Shown: positions 24,421 to 35,899 of the stretch, one piece after another | How positions within the stretch are numbered: position 1 is the stretch's first letter | Layout: each line of letters starts with the position of its first letter | Assembly: GCA_002104895.1 (NCBI GenBank) | Contig: MCFG01000011.1 | Location: 275,001-322,500 of the forward strand | Reading direction: 5' to 3' | Source of the DNA: Anaeromyces robustus | Taxonomy: Eukaryota; Neocallimastigomycota; Neocallimastigomycetes; Neocallimastigales; Neocallimastigaceae | Length of the DNA stretch: 47,500 nt | The notes under the pieces: model-generated | The model's database searches: none | What the model was told of the DNA's origin: nothing | What the model saw: only the letters and a program-made list of their open reading frames with translations | Position numbers and translations under genes: made by a program

Positions 24421-24950
24421 TGTAGTTTTTTTTAACTGAAATCAAATTTATTTAAACTTTAACGTTTAATATTTTTTATAAAAGTGAACAGTAAAAATAT
24501 TATTATTTAAAAATAATTCTAATCAAGCTAATGATTATATTTCTTTATATTTATTATTTATTATATCAAAGGTAAATCAATTTTTAAATATTATTACAAT
24601 GTTACTTTTTTTATTTTTTAATTTTTTATTATAAGATAACAAATACATAAGTTTTTTTAAAAATATCCAATAAATTCTTTAAAAATTTAATATAAATATA
24701 TGTATTTATTATCTATAATAAAAAAAGTATCTTTTTTATTATTTATTTGATTGATTGGATAATTTTAAAAACTTAAAAATTTTTAAATTCTTAATACTTG
24801 TCCAATTTGATTTAAAGTAATAAATAAAAAAAAGTATAAATTGATGGGATTTTTTTTATAAATTTTTTATTTATTTTACATATTAACTATAAAATATTTG
24901 AACTCTTTGAAATTTAAGAACAAAAAAGAATAAAAAAAAAGTCGTCTCCT

Positions 24951-25751
24951 ATGTCAAATCTAAAAGTTGTATTGAAGACTAATAGTCCTTTTGTAAGAAA
25001 AAGTAACAAGAGAAAGAAGAAACCTAATTATCTGGATGAGCTAGTTCCTTTTTTTAAGAAATTTATGAAGGATCATCCTGATGCTGCAAATTATAAGATG
25101 GAATACAATATTATAGAGGTTCTATATCCTGAGTCGAAGTCAACTGATGGATTTGACATTTGGTTTACTCAAGAGAATTCTGATTTAAAGAATATTCATT
25201 TAATACAGATAAATATTCCCGTCTTTTTAGGAAATGAAAAGACTTATCAAGATTTTATTACAAAACTTCGTAAGTTTATTGATGATTCTGATCGAGTAAA
25301 ATATGAGAGGTCAACTCAACAAGAATTTGAAGAACTTATTAAGGAATTATATAGTTCACCACTTAAACATGAGTTTCATTTATATATTAATGAATTCCAA
25401 AATTTTGTTAATAATCCTGATGAAAAAAATTATGAATATGCAATACAAAATTTGGAAAGGCTTGTTAAATATATAAATGATCAAAGAGAAAAAAATGCGG
25501 ATTATTTTATTGGTCCAAGAATTATTGAGAAACTTGAAAATTTTATTAAAAATCGAAAAAAAAATGAATATTTAATTAAGGTTAAACATATGAGTATTGA
25601 AAATAAATTAGAAACTAAATTACTACCATTTAAAAGGATAAATAAAATTGGGAATGATTATTATATAGTTTATAATATTTATTTTCCTCTATTTGAAATG
25701 AAGAGTGGCAAGTTTTATGGCAGTAAATTAGTAATATGTAAAAAAAAATAA
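24951..25751 (+). CDS. Unrecognised ORF, island protein 1 (266 aa)
   Basis: I do not recognise the family. It starts at an ATG after an A-rich leader. Residues 1-30 are basic (KSNKRKKK). The middle is rich in charged and aromatic residues with helical character, with a repeated feel around EFEELIKELY, LYINEFQNFVNN and AIQNLERLVKY. The C-terminal part (about 215-266) looks like a compact beta-rich segment (KVKHMSIENKL, YYIVYNIYFPLF, GKFYGSKLVICKKK). There is no signal peptide and no transmembrane helix. Codon choice (AAG, GAG, CTT and CCT used freely in the first half) differs from the neighbouring host genes. It heads a run of frames on the same strand. It could be the product of a mobile or virus-like element or a lineage-specific gene; nothing decides between them. 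Confidence 0.6.
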   Translation: MSNLKVVLKTNSPFVRKSNKRKKKPNYLDELVPFFKKFMKDHPDAANYKMEYNIIEVLYPESKSTDGFDIWFTQENSDLKNIHLIQINIPVFLGNEKTYQDFITKLRKFIDDSDRVKYERSTQQEFEELIKELYSSPLKHEFHLYINEFQNFVNNPDEKNYEYAIQNLERLVKYINDQREKNADYFIGPRIIEKLENFIKNRKKNEYLIKVKHMSIENKLETKLLPFKRINKIGNDYYIVYNIYFPLFEMKSGKFYGSKLVICKKK

Positions 25752-25863
25752 AACTGTAATTAAAAGAAATTTAAGTAAGAAATATCATCCGTATAATAAA
25801 AGTCCTAAAGATTCAATCAATAAATCTAAAAACAGTTATGTTGCAAGATCACATATCCAAAAA

Positions 25864-26421
25864 TTGAAAGAAAAAGGTATGCTTTATTATATGAAGAATG
25901 CTATCTTTGAGGATAATAGTTATGATTTTAGATCTGATTTGTATTTTCCAATAGAAAACCTTGTTGAAATCAATATTTCCAATATCAATATTGAAAATCC
26001 AAATTTGGATGATTTATTAAAATTATTAAAATATATGGAAACTCAGAAAAAAGAATTAAATAATAATAATCAGATTCATGACAGTGCCAGTGGTGATAAA
26101 AAATCACCAGATAATTCTCCTGTTAATTACTTTAATGATAATCACACAATAACTACAAAAAACCCAGATGTTAAAGAAAGTTGTATGCTATCTCTAAAGT
26201 ATTTAATTAATAAATTGTATATAAATCCTATGAAAGATTTTATTGATAGTAAACAGACTGATAATATTTCGTGTTATATTGTGAATATTATATTTAAAAA
26301 ATTTAAATGTAATATAAATTGTATAAAATATTTAATGGTCTGTAAACTTGAGGACATTATAAAAAAGTGTAATGAAAAGTGTAATGAAAATATAATGGAT
26401 GATCAACAGAATTATTTATAG
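25864..26421 (+). CDS. Unrecognised ORF, island protein 2 (up to 185 aa)
   Basis: The open frame follows island protein 1 on the same strand after a short gap whose composition still looks coding. The first ATG in the listed frame is at 25879. Features seen are a hydrophilic N-terminal part, an Asn/Asp/Ser-rich linker (HDSASGDKKSPDNSP), and a Cys-containing C-terminal region (KKFKCNINCIKYLMVCKLEDIIKKCNEKCNE). No family is recognised. The set of consecutive frames suggests either separate small proteins or an old coding region interrupted about twice. I do not try to decide between these. Confidence 0.45.
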   Translation: MKEKGMLYYMKNAIFEDNSYDFRSDLYFPIENLVEINISNINIENPNLDDLLKLLKYMETQKKELNNNNQIHDSASGDKKSPDNSPVNYFNDNHTITTKNPDVKESCMLSLKYLINKLYINPMKDFIDSKQTDNISCYIVNIIFKKFKCNINCIKYLMVCKLEDIIKKCNEKCNENIMDDQQNYL

Positions 26422-26429
26422 AGAATCAA

Positions 26430-26837
26430 ATGATTTATCAATTCAATAATTTTATGGTGCCATTAGAAGAGAAAATTAGTAATCAATTTAAAAATTTAAT
26501 GCTACATATAGAAAGATTAGTAGTAAATCAATTTGAAATTTTAATGCTATATATAGAAAGATTAGAAATAAATGATTTTAATAATTTTATGCTACTTATA
26601 GAAGACTTAGTAGTTAATCAATTAGAATTATTTATAAAATATACTAATCAATCTTTTATAGTATTAATGAATAATTTGGTCATTAATCGATTTAATAATT
26701 ATAAAATGTTCATAGAAAACATAATTGTCAATATAATTGCCAAACAATCTAAGGCATCTCTAAAAGATACATTTAATGAACAAAATAATTTTTATATGAA
26801 GCTTATGGAAGATATAACTATTGAACAATTAAATTAA
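26430..26837 (+). CDS. Unrecognised ORF with 15-residue amphipathic repeats
   Basis: A 135-residue frame built from degenerate 15-residue repeats of the form NQF-x3-ML-x-IERLVV, starting near residues 3, 18, 33, 48 and 63, with a decayed copy near 86. The repeats alternate hydrophobic and charged residues and would form an extended helix or coiled coil. It begins nine bases after the stop of the previous frame. The function is unknown. The repeat structure argues that this was translated at some point, because the 45-base period preserves the reading frame. Confidence 0.5.
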   Translation: MIYQFNNFMVPLEEKISNQFKNLMLHIERLVVNQFEILMLYIERLEINDFNNFMLLIEDLVVNQLELFIKYTNQSFIVLMNNLVINRFNNYKMFIENIIVNIIAKQSKASLKDTFNEQNNFYMKLMEDITIEQLN

Positions 26838-26845
26838 ATCTTTTT

Positions 26846-26962
26846 ATGACCACTATAATAAACCAAACGTTTAATGAACTTGAATTTAACGTAGTACAAA
26901 TGAAAATTAATGATGATGGATATAGTGAAAATGAACTTGGTTATGGAAATAAGAATTATTAA
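26846..26962 (+). CDS. Small acidic ORF at the end of the island (38 aa)
   Basis: This ATG-initiated 38-residue frame starts shortly after the repeat protein. It has mixed, protein-like composition (MTTIINQTFNELEFNVVQ; then an acidic Asp/Glu, Gly and Tyr-rich end). It is short, so its existence as a gene is uncertain. It could be a fragment of the same coding region. Confidence 0.3.
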   Translation: MTTIINQTFNELEFNVVQMKINDDGYSENELGYGNKNY

Positions 26963-27052
26963 TTAGTTAATTCATTCATTAATATAGTTAATGATTTTTA
27001 TTCATATATCTATTTTTATTATTCGACTTTTTTTTTTATTCGTTTATTTGTT

Positions 27053-27538
27053 TGCTGGATTCTTCAATAATTCGAATAACAATTGCTTGGATTTTATTCA
27101 ATAATATTCCTCAATGATTCGAATATCCTTTGCCTTTGAGTACCTGGATTTTTGTTCAGTAAGATTCCTCAATGATTCAAATATCCTTTTCCTTTGAGTA
27201 CCTGGATTTTTGTTCAGTAAGAATCCTCAATGATTCAAATATCCTTTTCCTTTGAGTACCTGGATTTTTGTTCAGTAAGAATCCTCAATGATTCAAATAT
27301 CCTTTGCCTTTGAGTACCTGGATTTTTGTTCAGTAAGATTCCTCAATGGTTCGAATATCCTTTTCCTTTGAGTACCTGGATTTTTGTTCAGTAAGATTCC
27401 TCAATGGTTCGAATATCCTTTACCTTTGAGTACCTGGATTTTGTTTAATAAGATTCCTTAATGATTCAAATATTCTTTGTCTTTGAGTGCCTGGATTTTG
27501 TTATAGAGATTCCTCAATGAAATGAATATTCTTTGGTA
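27053..27538. repeat. 58-bp minisatellite
   Basis: Seven clear copies of a 58-bp unit start at 27135, 27193, 27251, 27309, 27367, 27425 and 27482. Each begins TTTGAGTACCTGG and contains TTCAGTAAGATTCCTCAATG. One or two decayed copies precede them (from about 27053). The period is exactly 58 between the first six. Since 58 is not a multiple of three, it is not a coding repeat. The last unit runs into the palindrome. Confidence 0.95.
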
Positions 27539-27759
27539 CTGAATGCTTGAGTGAAGAAGAGCAATCTTTCTGTTACGATAAAGTTAGCTCAAAATTTTAT
27601 AAAATCATTTAAACACAAATGTAATGTGATTTTCTTTTTTTTTTATTCAAAATTTACATTACATTTGTGTTTAAATGATTTTATAAAATTTTGAGCTAAC
27701 TTTATCGAAACAGAAAGATTGCTCTTCTTCACTCAAGCATTCAGTACCAAAGAATATTC
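27524..27759. repeat. Near-perfect palindrome, 104-bp arms
   Basis: Left arm 27524-27627 and right arm 27656-27759 are reverse complements with one mismatch and no gap, around a 28-base T-rich spacer. The outer ends read GAATATTC on both sides. Weaker pairing continues outward into the last minisatellite copy (27505 on the left, about 27785 on the right). Such a long clean palindrome in drifting AT-rich DNA implies recent origin or continued correction. It lies between two different tandem-repeat arrays. Confidence 0.95.
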
Positions 27760-27779
27760 AAATCATTGAAAATTCTATT

Positions 27780-28345
27780 AAACGGAAACAGAAACGAAAA
27801 AAATAAGGAAAATATTGAAGATATTGAAGATATTTTAAAAAACAAAAAAGGAAAATATTGACTCATTTTATCAAAACAGAAATGAAAAAAAATAAGGAAA
27901 ATATTGAAGATATTGAAGATATTTTAAAAACAAAAAGGAATTGAGGATATTTTGTATACAAAAAGGAAAATATTAATATATTAAAAACAAAAAGGAAATT
28001 TTAAAAACAGAAAAAAAAAGGAATTGAGGATATTCTGAATACAAAAAGGAAAATATCGATACTTTTAAATACAAAAAGGAAAATATTAATATATTAAAAA
28101 CAAAAAGGAAATTTTAAAAACAGAAAAAAAAAGGAATTGAGGATATTTTGAATACAAAAAGGAAAATATCGATACTTTTAAATACAAAAAGGAAAATATT
28201 AATATATTAAAAACAAAAAGAAAAACATTGAAGATCTTTTATATAAAAAAAGGAAAATATCGCGATATTTTAAATACAAAAAAGAAAATATTGAAGATAT
28301 TTTAAAAACAAAAAGGAAAATATTGACATTTTAAAAACAAAAACA
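27780..28345. repeat. A-rich tandem and higher-order repeats
   Basis: Purine-rich units such as AAAAACAAAAAGGAAAATATT and GAAGATATTTT recur about every 30 bp. From 27950 to 28215 they form a higher-order unit of 113 bp (landmarks TATTAATATATTAAAAAC at about 27971, 28084 and 28197) that includes GGAATTGAGGATATT. It is non-coding. Confidence 0.9.
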
Positions 28346-28901
28346 AAAACAAAAAAAAAAAAAAAACTGAATTTAAAAATATGAATTTTATTATAATTTT
28401 AAATAATATTATCCATTTAGTTATAGTTGTTGTTTTTTTTTTTTTCTTATTTCGTTTTTTATAAATCTTATATGTATCATATTAATAATGAATTAATTAT
28501 TATATATATATATATATTTTTATTTTTTTTTTTTCCTTATTTCGTTTTATATAAATTTTAAATATATAATTAATAATGAATTAATATTATAATATATATA
28601 ACATATGTTTAACTTTTCGTATATATAAAAAATAAAAAATATTAATAAATAAATATTAATAAATAAATATTATTCTTATTTTTCTTATGTTTCAGTGTAA
28701 ATTAAGAAAAAAAAAATGATATTGCTCTTTTACATTACATATAAATAATATTAACATTATTAATATTTTAAAATGGTATAATTCTTATAATAACAAGAAA
28801 GAAAGAAAGAAAAAAAAAAAAAAAAAAACAAGAAAGTGAAATAATTAACTAAAGAAAATGAAGCAAAGTTTTGATAATTTTAAATAATAATAATAAAAAA
28901 A

Positions 28902-29012
28902 ATTAAATAAATAATTTATAATAAATAATAAATAAATAATAAATAAATAAATAAATAGATAAATAAATAAGTAGATAAATAAATAAGTAGATAAATAAAT
29001 AAATAATAATTA

Positions 29013-29043
<31 letters not shown>

Positions 29044-29046
29044 ATA
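28902..29046. repeat. AAAT microsatellite
   Basis: About 140 bp of AAAT with TAG and AATAAT interruptions, including three phased GTAGATAAATAAATA units. Confidence 0.9.
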
Positions 29047-31146
29047 TATAAATAATTATATAAAAACTATTAATACTTAATAATAACTAAAAATTGGTTG
29101 CTTTTTGAATAAATAATTTATTTTCACTTCTCTCTTTGGTCAATAGTTTGTCAATTATTTATTTTAAACTTTATTATTAATAATTATATATTTTTTTTAA
29201 TAATAAATATAAATGGTTGTTAAAAAGATAACTAAATATTAATTCTTCTCGAAAGAACATTACTTTTAAAACTTTATATTTAACATAATATATTTGTTAT
29301 TTATTTTTTTCATTATTTAAATACAATAATTATTAAGATAATTAATAAAAGAAATAATAATGGATAAATAATAAAATAAATTATTGTAAATTATATAACA
29401 AATTTATAAATAAAAATATTATTATGTAATATAATATTTTTTTTAAAAAAACTGAAATAATAATAATAAATGATAAGATTTATTATTAACATTAATAATA
29501 TATCATTTTTATTATTATAAATCATAATTAATTAACTTTATAATTATTAACTATATATAAAAAAAGTACTTGTTTAATAATAAATATTATAGTGCATTTG
29601 ACTATTAAAAAATTTATAAGTTACAATACAACGAAGTTTTGAAGTATATGTTCATCATTGAAGGTTGATTCATGCTTATATAATTATAATTGTAAAAAAT
29701 GGTTCTGTAATAGTAAAAGTTGGAGGGTCAACTATATATATATGTAATATAGATTGAATGAAAAAAAAAAAGAATAAATATAATAAATATTGATAAATAA
29801 ATAAAATAAATAAAAAATAAAAAAAAAATGAAAACTTGATAAAAGGTTTCTTTTTTTTTTTTAAAGTTAACAATAATACCATGTATTTTGTTTTTAATTC
29901 AATATGATTTTATTTTCTTTTTTTAGATGTACCTAAAATAATTCCAATGATTATTTTTTATTTGTACTTTAAAACAACTTATTAAATGATTACAATATTT
30001 CATTTTATTATTATTATTATTATTAAATTTTATATTTTCACCAAATCTATGAACACAAAATAAATAATTACAAAAATTTATTTTTTTTATATGAATGAAT
30101 TATTTTATTTAATGTCAAAGATTTTCAGTAAATACAATATTTAATTACTATTACAATACAAAATGATTGCTTTTACATTATTTCTAATAATTGTGAATAA
30201 AGTTTTATTAATTAATTATAATTTTCAACACTTCTAATAAGTATATAAGTATTATCTAAAGCATTGAAAATTATATATATATATTTTTTCTTATACATTA
30301 TAAAATGTTATTAAAATGAAAAAATAGTAATGTTCACGTGATATAATATTTTTCGTGATTTATCACGTTAATTAATAATTTATTACATAAATATATAAAT
30401 TAATATATAATATAAATAATTATAATTTGAAATTGAAATTATTATTAACTTTTGATTATAATGAGTTTTATATTATTCATAAAGATATAATAAATAAATT
30501 TCTTTATTATTTTAATATATCATTATTTTTTTTTTTTTTCATACATAAAATTATACTTTATTTTTTTTTTTGCATTTAACACAGAAAAAAAAATGAATAC
30601 AATTAATCTATATTAAAAGTATCAAATGGATCCCTTTTTTTTTTATTTATTTTTTTTTTTCTTATTTAAGAAGATAAATGTTTATGTTACAGGATAAAAT
30701 TAAAAATAAAAAATTATTTAATTTAAAATTTATTTTTTTAATAATTTTAAATTATTATAATTTCATTTGTATTTTATTAATTTTTTCTGTATAACCAAAA
30801 TTTAAGGACAATTTTAAATTTTTGAGTAACATACTTCTATATAACTTTTTTTTATTTAAATTTTTTCTGTAAAAAAAAAAATCGTAACAAAATAAATATT
30901 ATTTTTTTTTATAATAATAAAAAATAGTTACTAAATAAGAATAAAAATAAAAAAAAAATATATTAAATAATAATAGTAATAGTAAATAATAGTAATAGTA
31001 AGTAATCATAATAGTAAATAGTAAATAATAGTATCATCAATTAATTATAATTTTCATACAATTAATTACAATAATCATTAAGAATAATTAAAATTAATAA
31101 TAGTAATAATAACAGTGTATATTAAATAGTAATTAATAACAATAAC

Positions 31147-31147
<1 letters not shown>

Positions 31148-31181
<34 letters not shown>
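31148..31181. repeat. AAT microsatellite
   Basis: About eleven AAT trinucleotides. It is a simple repeat. Confidence 0.9.
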
Positions 31182-31552
31182 GAATATTATAAAAATGTAC
31201 ATTTTATAATATTATTAATTATTAGTTATTATTAATGATAATTGATAATTAATAATTAATAATGGTTAATAAAAATAATAACAATAATAATATTTAAGTA
31301 AATATATCAAAATATTCAACCATTTTATTAATTATTGTTATTAAAGTTATGAACTAGAAAATATAAAAAGTTCTTATAATTAAAAAAAAAAAAAAAAAAT
31401 ACAGAAAAAAAGGATAACAACTCAAAATAAAAATAATATTAATATGAATAAGGATTAATGTACTTGGCTTTTTTTTTTTTTTTTTTTTTTTTTTTTTGTA
31501 ATTTTTTTTCAACTTTCCTTTTTTAAAAAAAATAATTAAATATTATATTTAT

Positions 31553-31650
31553 ATTAACCCAAAATATATATATATATATAAATTTTATATATAAATTTTA
31601 TATATAAATATAAATATATATTTATATATTTATGTTTTTTTTGGGTTAAT
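31553..31650. other. 98-bp fold-back sequence with 12-bp inverted ends
   Basis: The ends ATTAACCCAAAA and TTTTGGGTTAAT are exact reverse complements, and the interior is TA-rich and itself largely self-complementary. It could be a tiny MITE-like fold-back element or a cruciform. No clear target-site duplication beyond AT-type bases is visible. Confidence 0.55.
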
Positions 31651-32632
31651 AGTTAAGGAATAATAAATATATAAATAATTATAATATAATATATAATATA
31701 TAATATTAATATATATTATATTATGAAATATTAATTTACTTGATATATATTAATTATTTTTTTTTTTTTTTGATCTTTATAAAATTGATTTGATTGGGTA
31801 ATTTTTTTTGTAACAAAAAAAAAAAAAAGAAAAGTTACTTTATGGACTTGGAAAAATAATTAATGAAACAGTGGATTTTCAAATAATGAAATAAATAAAA
31901 ACAAAAACAAAAACAACTTGACTGCATAATTAATTTATTTCTATTCTTTTTTTCCTTTTTTTTTTTTTTTTTTTTTTTTACATATTGTAAATGTAAATAA
32001 TAAAATTATTAAATTTTTTTTTTCTTGTTTATTTATTTATTTATTTATTTATTTATAATAAATAAATAAATAAACATAAAAAAAAAAATATACACTTTAA
32101 TTTATTTACACTTTTTATATTTTTAATTTTTTCAATTTTTTTTTTATTTTTTTTTATTTTTTTTTATTTTTTTTTATTCGTTTTTTTTATGAACATTTTA
32201 TCAATTCTTTTTCAATTCATATTTAGAATTAATATTAAAATTTTGGTATATCATGTTTATAAAAAAAACTCTTTTTTTTTTTTTTTTTTTTAAATTATTA
32301 TTATTATTAAATATTATATTATGTTATTATTATATATTATTAAATAAGTTATAAAAAAAGTCCCCAAAAAAATCTACAATTCATAATCCTCTTCCTCACT
32401 TTTTTTATCTTAATATGGTATAAATAGTATTATATATGTATATTATATTTTTTTGCCTTATTTCTTTTTTTTTAAAAAAAAAAGAATTAGAGCTCATTTC
32501 TTTAAATATATAAATCATATATTTCTTTTATTTAGAAATTTATGATATTTAAATCTATAAATAATAATACCATTATTTTCATATCAATAATAGTATTCTG
32601 AAAATTTGTGATAATAGATACTCTGAAATTTA

Positions 32633-32911
32633 TTAGCATTCAAAAATATAAGCACCTGGTGTCATTTGCATACGCATAACACGTAATTCACAATAATCTT
32701 TATAATATAATCTTGAAATTGGAACTGATTTTCTGTCATATTCTTCTTCAGACATCATAGTGAAAGTATCTGGAGTTTCACAAAAACTAACTCTTTTTTC
32801 ACAAAAACAAGCTCTTTTTTCAGAGATACTGCTAGATTCAGAGGAAGAATCTGAGTTTTCAGAAACAACGGAAGATTTTCTTCTTAAAATTGGGTGTGGG
32901 TATTCTGGCAT
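32633..32911 (-). CDS. Small protein with PP1-docking RVxF motif
   Basis: A 92-residue single-exon protein. The N-terminal third is Ser/Glu-rich and likely disordered (SSVVSENSDSSSESSSIS). It carries K39-R-V-S-F43, a good match to the RVxF motif that binds the catalytic subunit of protein phosphatase 1. It is preceded by a near copy, so the segment reads EKRACFCE-KRVSFCE. The C-terminal half (about 50-85) has the pattern EEYDR..., LYYKDYCELRVMRMQM. I associate this pattern with a family of short fungal proteins of unknown function that have an EYDR motif and a YxD-x2-EL helix. A role as a PP1 regulator is inferred from the motif only. The ATG is unique in the N-terminal region and the stop is TAA. 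It has no signal peptide or TM. Confidence 0.82.
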   Translation of the reverse strand: MPEYPHPILRRKSSVVSENSDSSSESSSISEKRACFCEKRVSFCETPDTFTMMSEEEYDRKSVPISRLYYKDYCELRVMRMQMTPGAYIFEC

Positions 32912-34477
32912 TTTGTTTAATATTACTTAAAAAATTGATTTAAATATACAATGATTGTAAAAATTTATTGTTTTATATTTATATTTTCTTTTTTTTTATT
33001 TATATTTTTATTTGCAAATTTATAATTTTTTTTGTTATTATTTATATTTGCTTGGATTTATTTTCTTTTTTTATGTATATGTTTGCTTCAATTGATTTTT
33101 ATTCTTTTAAAAAATATATAATTTTTTCAATTATATATATTTTTTTTAGAAAAAAATATATTTATTTTTTTTTCTTTTTTTTTTTGAAGAGATTTTAAAA
33201 ATTTTTTTTTTTTTAAATTATTATTTGTGAAGAATTTAAAAATAGAGAAAAAATTGCATTTTTATACAAAAAGATCAAATATATAAAATAATCAATTTGT
33301 ATATAAAATAATTTATTATGGTAATATATTATAGAATATATTAATTATGTATTGATCTATTTATAATAATATATTAAATGAAAAAAAAATAAATGACAAT
33401 AATTATATCATGGATTATAAGAAATTTTTAATACGAAAATATATATTAAAACAATATATTAAAATATAATCTAATATATAAATATAGTATTTAAGTGAAA
33501 AATTAAATTTATTCTTAATATATTACTTAATATATTACTTAATATATTATTTAATATATATAATATAATAAAAGCTTGAAGTTAAAATGTTAGTGGATAA
33601 AAATAATAAAAAATTTATATTTATAAAAGAAACAACTAAATAAAGTTATTTTATAATATATTATAATATATTTATAATATATTAGGAATAAATATAAATA
33701 AATTAATAGAATATGAACACTGAATATGCTAATATATTAGAAATATACGAAAACTTTCTAAGTTGAAATTGAAAAAAATTGATACCGATTGATTATATTA
33801 TTTAAGATTTATGTTTATATATAAATAAAAAATAATAAATAAAGTTTAAAATTTTCAACATTAGACATAACTTAAAAGTTTACTATAAAAGAATCTATAT
33901 TAATATATTAAATTTATATTATTATTATATGTAACTAATTTAATTGTAATATATTAAAAATATAGTAGTAATGTTAAAAATATTATATTATGTCAATTGA
34001 ATTTTATCATAAACAATTTAATAAAATTAAATTGAATTAATTAACCTTTAAAAAAACTTTTTTTCTTTCTTTTTTAATATTTAGTAATAATAAATTTAAA
34101 ATTAATAATAATTAATCATCATTAATATTAATTAATAATTTAATGAATAGTCAATAATAATTATTAATTCATATTAATAATTAATAAACAATATATTATA
34201 ATATATTATAATATATTATAAGTTGACAATTAATGAAACTAAATAAGAAAAAGAAAAATAAAACAAAAAAAAATAGATTTATTATTTATTATATATATAT
34301 TTTTATAATAATTTAAATAATTTAAATTAATTAAAATATATATCAATAATATATTATTTATTTAATTATTTGGATAAATTTAATATCAATGAATAAATAA
34401 TATAGTATATAAATAAATAACTAATAATAAATCAATGAATATTCTCATAATAATAAAATAAATTATATTAATCAGAT

Positions 34478-34510
34478 ATAAATAAATAAATAGAAAAATA
34501 AATAGAAAAA

Positions 34511-34582
<72 letters not shown>
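34478..34582. repeat. AAAT microsatellite
   Basis: About 105 bp, nearly pure AAAT on the right, with TAGAAAAATAAA variants on the left. Confidence 0.95.
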
Positions 34583-34583
<1 letters not shown>

Positions 34584-35746
34584 AGTTAATTTTTACAATG
34601 TTCTATTAATTTATTATTATTTATAATTTATATATATATAATATTTTTTTTTTATATTTTTTTATATTTATTTTATGCAAATTTATATGAAATTTAATAA
34701 TTACAAAATTGGTATTTTCTTATAATTTTTTTCCTAAATAAACTTTTTTTTTTAATAATTATTAATATTATAATTAATAATTAGTAATATTAATAATATA
34801 AATATAAAACATAAAAACTAAATTTCATTCGATAATGATATATTTTATAATAATAATTCCTATTTATTCCTACCAACTAATAATTATTTAATGATATTTT
34901 CGTTATTATTTAACACCAATAATTAATAACTTATTTTTAATTTATTTTATTAAATCAACTGATAAAAATATAAATTAAAACAAGATAATGGTAAGTTTTA
35001 CCATTTTATAAGAATTACAGATTATTAAAGATTAAATATATTAGTAAACACACTGTTTATAATTCTGGTCAAAATAATTTATAAGCAATAATGTTTATGG
35101 TTAAAATTAAACACTGTCTGTAGTTAAAAATAATTTAAAAATTTGTTTTTATTTTATAGTTTTATTTACTATTAATTATTTATTATTTATTATTTACTAT
35201 TTACTATTAATTTTTTTTTTAAAAAAAAAAAAAAAACATTCTATTATTCTAATTTGTAAATTTTATGATAATATGATTAACTTTAAATTATTAATAATTT
35301 ATTCTATATTTATTATTTATACTTTTTATAGTATACCATAAAAAAGGTTATATAAAATTATTTAATTAATTATAATTTATTCAGTTATATTTCTAATTAA
35401 ATTTATTTACTTCTATTTGATCTATATATTTAATATTATAAAAAAATCAATTTTTAACTCTATTATATATTATTATATAGAATATACCAAAAAATAATTT
35501 TTAAAAAAAAAAATATTTAGTAATTATTATATTAAAAAAATTTATTATTAAATAAAGTTTTAAAAGTATTTTTGAGAACTTATTTAATTTAATTAATTAA
35601 ATTTAATAAATGAATAACCCTTGATTATTTAATTAAAAAGTCTATTTAATAGAATATAATACAATATAATATACAATATATAAAATGATTATTTTAAAAT
35701 TTTGAAATCAAATAAATACAGAAATGGTAGTATTTGATATTTGAAA

Positions 35747-35755
35747 ATAATAATA

Positions 35756-35794
<39 letters not shown>

Positions 35795-35817
35795 TAATAA
35801 TAAATAATAATAATAAT
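35747..35817. repeat. AAT microsatellite
   Basis: AAT trinucleotide run with AAAT interruptions. An AAAT run follows at about 35866-35896. Confidence 0.9.
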
Positions 35818-35863
35818 ATAAACAATTTGACCTAATATCTAATAAACAATAATTAATCATTAA

Positions 35864-35899
<36 letters not shown>

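Larger units (their letters stand above)
22081..24950. other. Spacer from SINE to the ORF island
   Basis: No gene is identified. The frame at 22546-22791 is low-complexity Lys then Phe/Ile and is not taken as real. Present are a TTAA run (about 23383-23410), palindromic AT stretches around 23550-23750, a hairpin near 23875-23935, a perfect 12-bp-arm inverted repeat at 24281-24310, and a weak 28S-like stretch listed separately. Confidence 0.6.
28346..32632. other. Intergenic spacer, 4.3 kb, no gene seen
   Basis: AT-rich spacer with AAAT and AAT microsatellites and a hairpin at 31.55 kb. The frame at 29676-29882 (-) is low-complexity Phe/Leu/Tyr and is not accepted as a gene. Confidence 0.6.

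Noticed and set aside
27053-27538. CRISPR-like array or telomere repeat
   Set aside because: Units are contiguous 58-bp tandem copies without unique spacers, and the unit is much longer and less G-rich than fungal telomere repeats.
29676-29882. 68-residue minus-strand frame
   Set aside because: Low-complexity Phe/Leu/Tyr/Ile translation. The PPTFTITEPF end is short and isolated.
32968-33198. 76-residue frame divergent from the RVxF gene
   Set aside because: Poly-Phe/Ile/Tyr from the T-rich promoter side; no coding signal.
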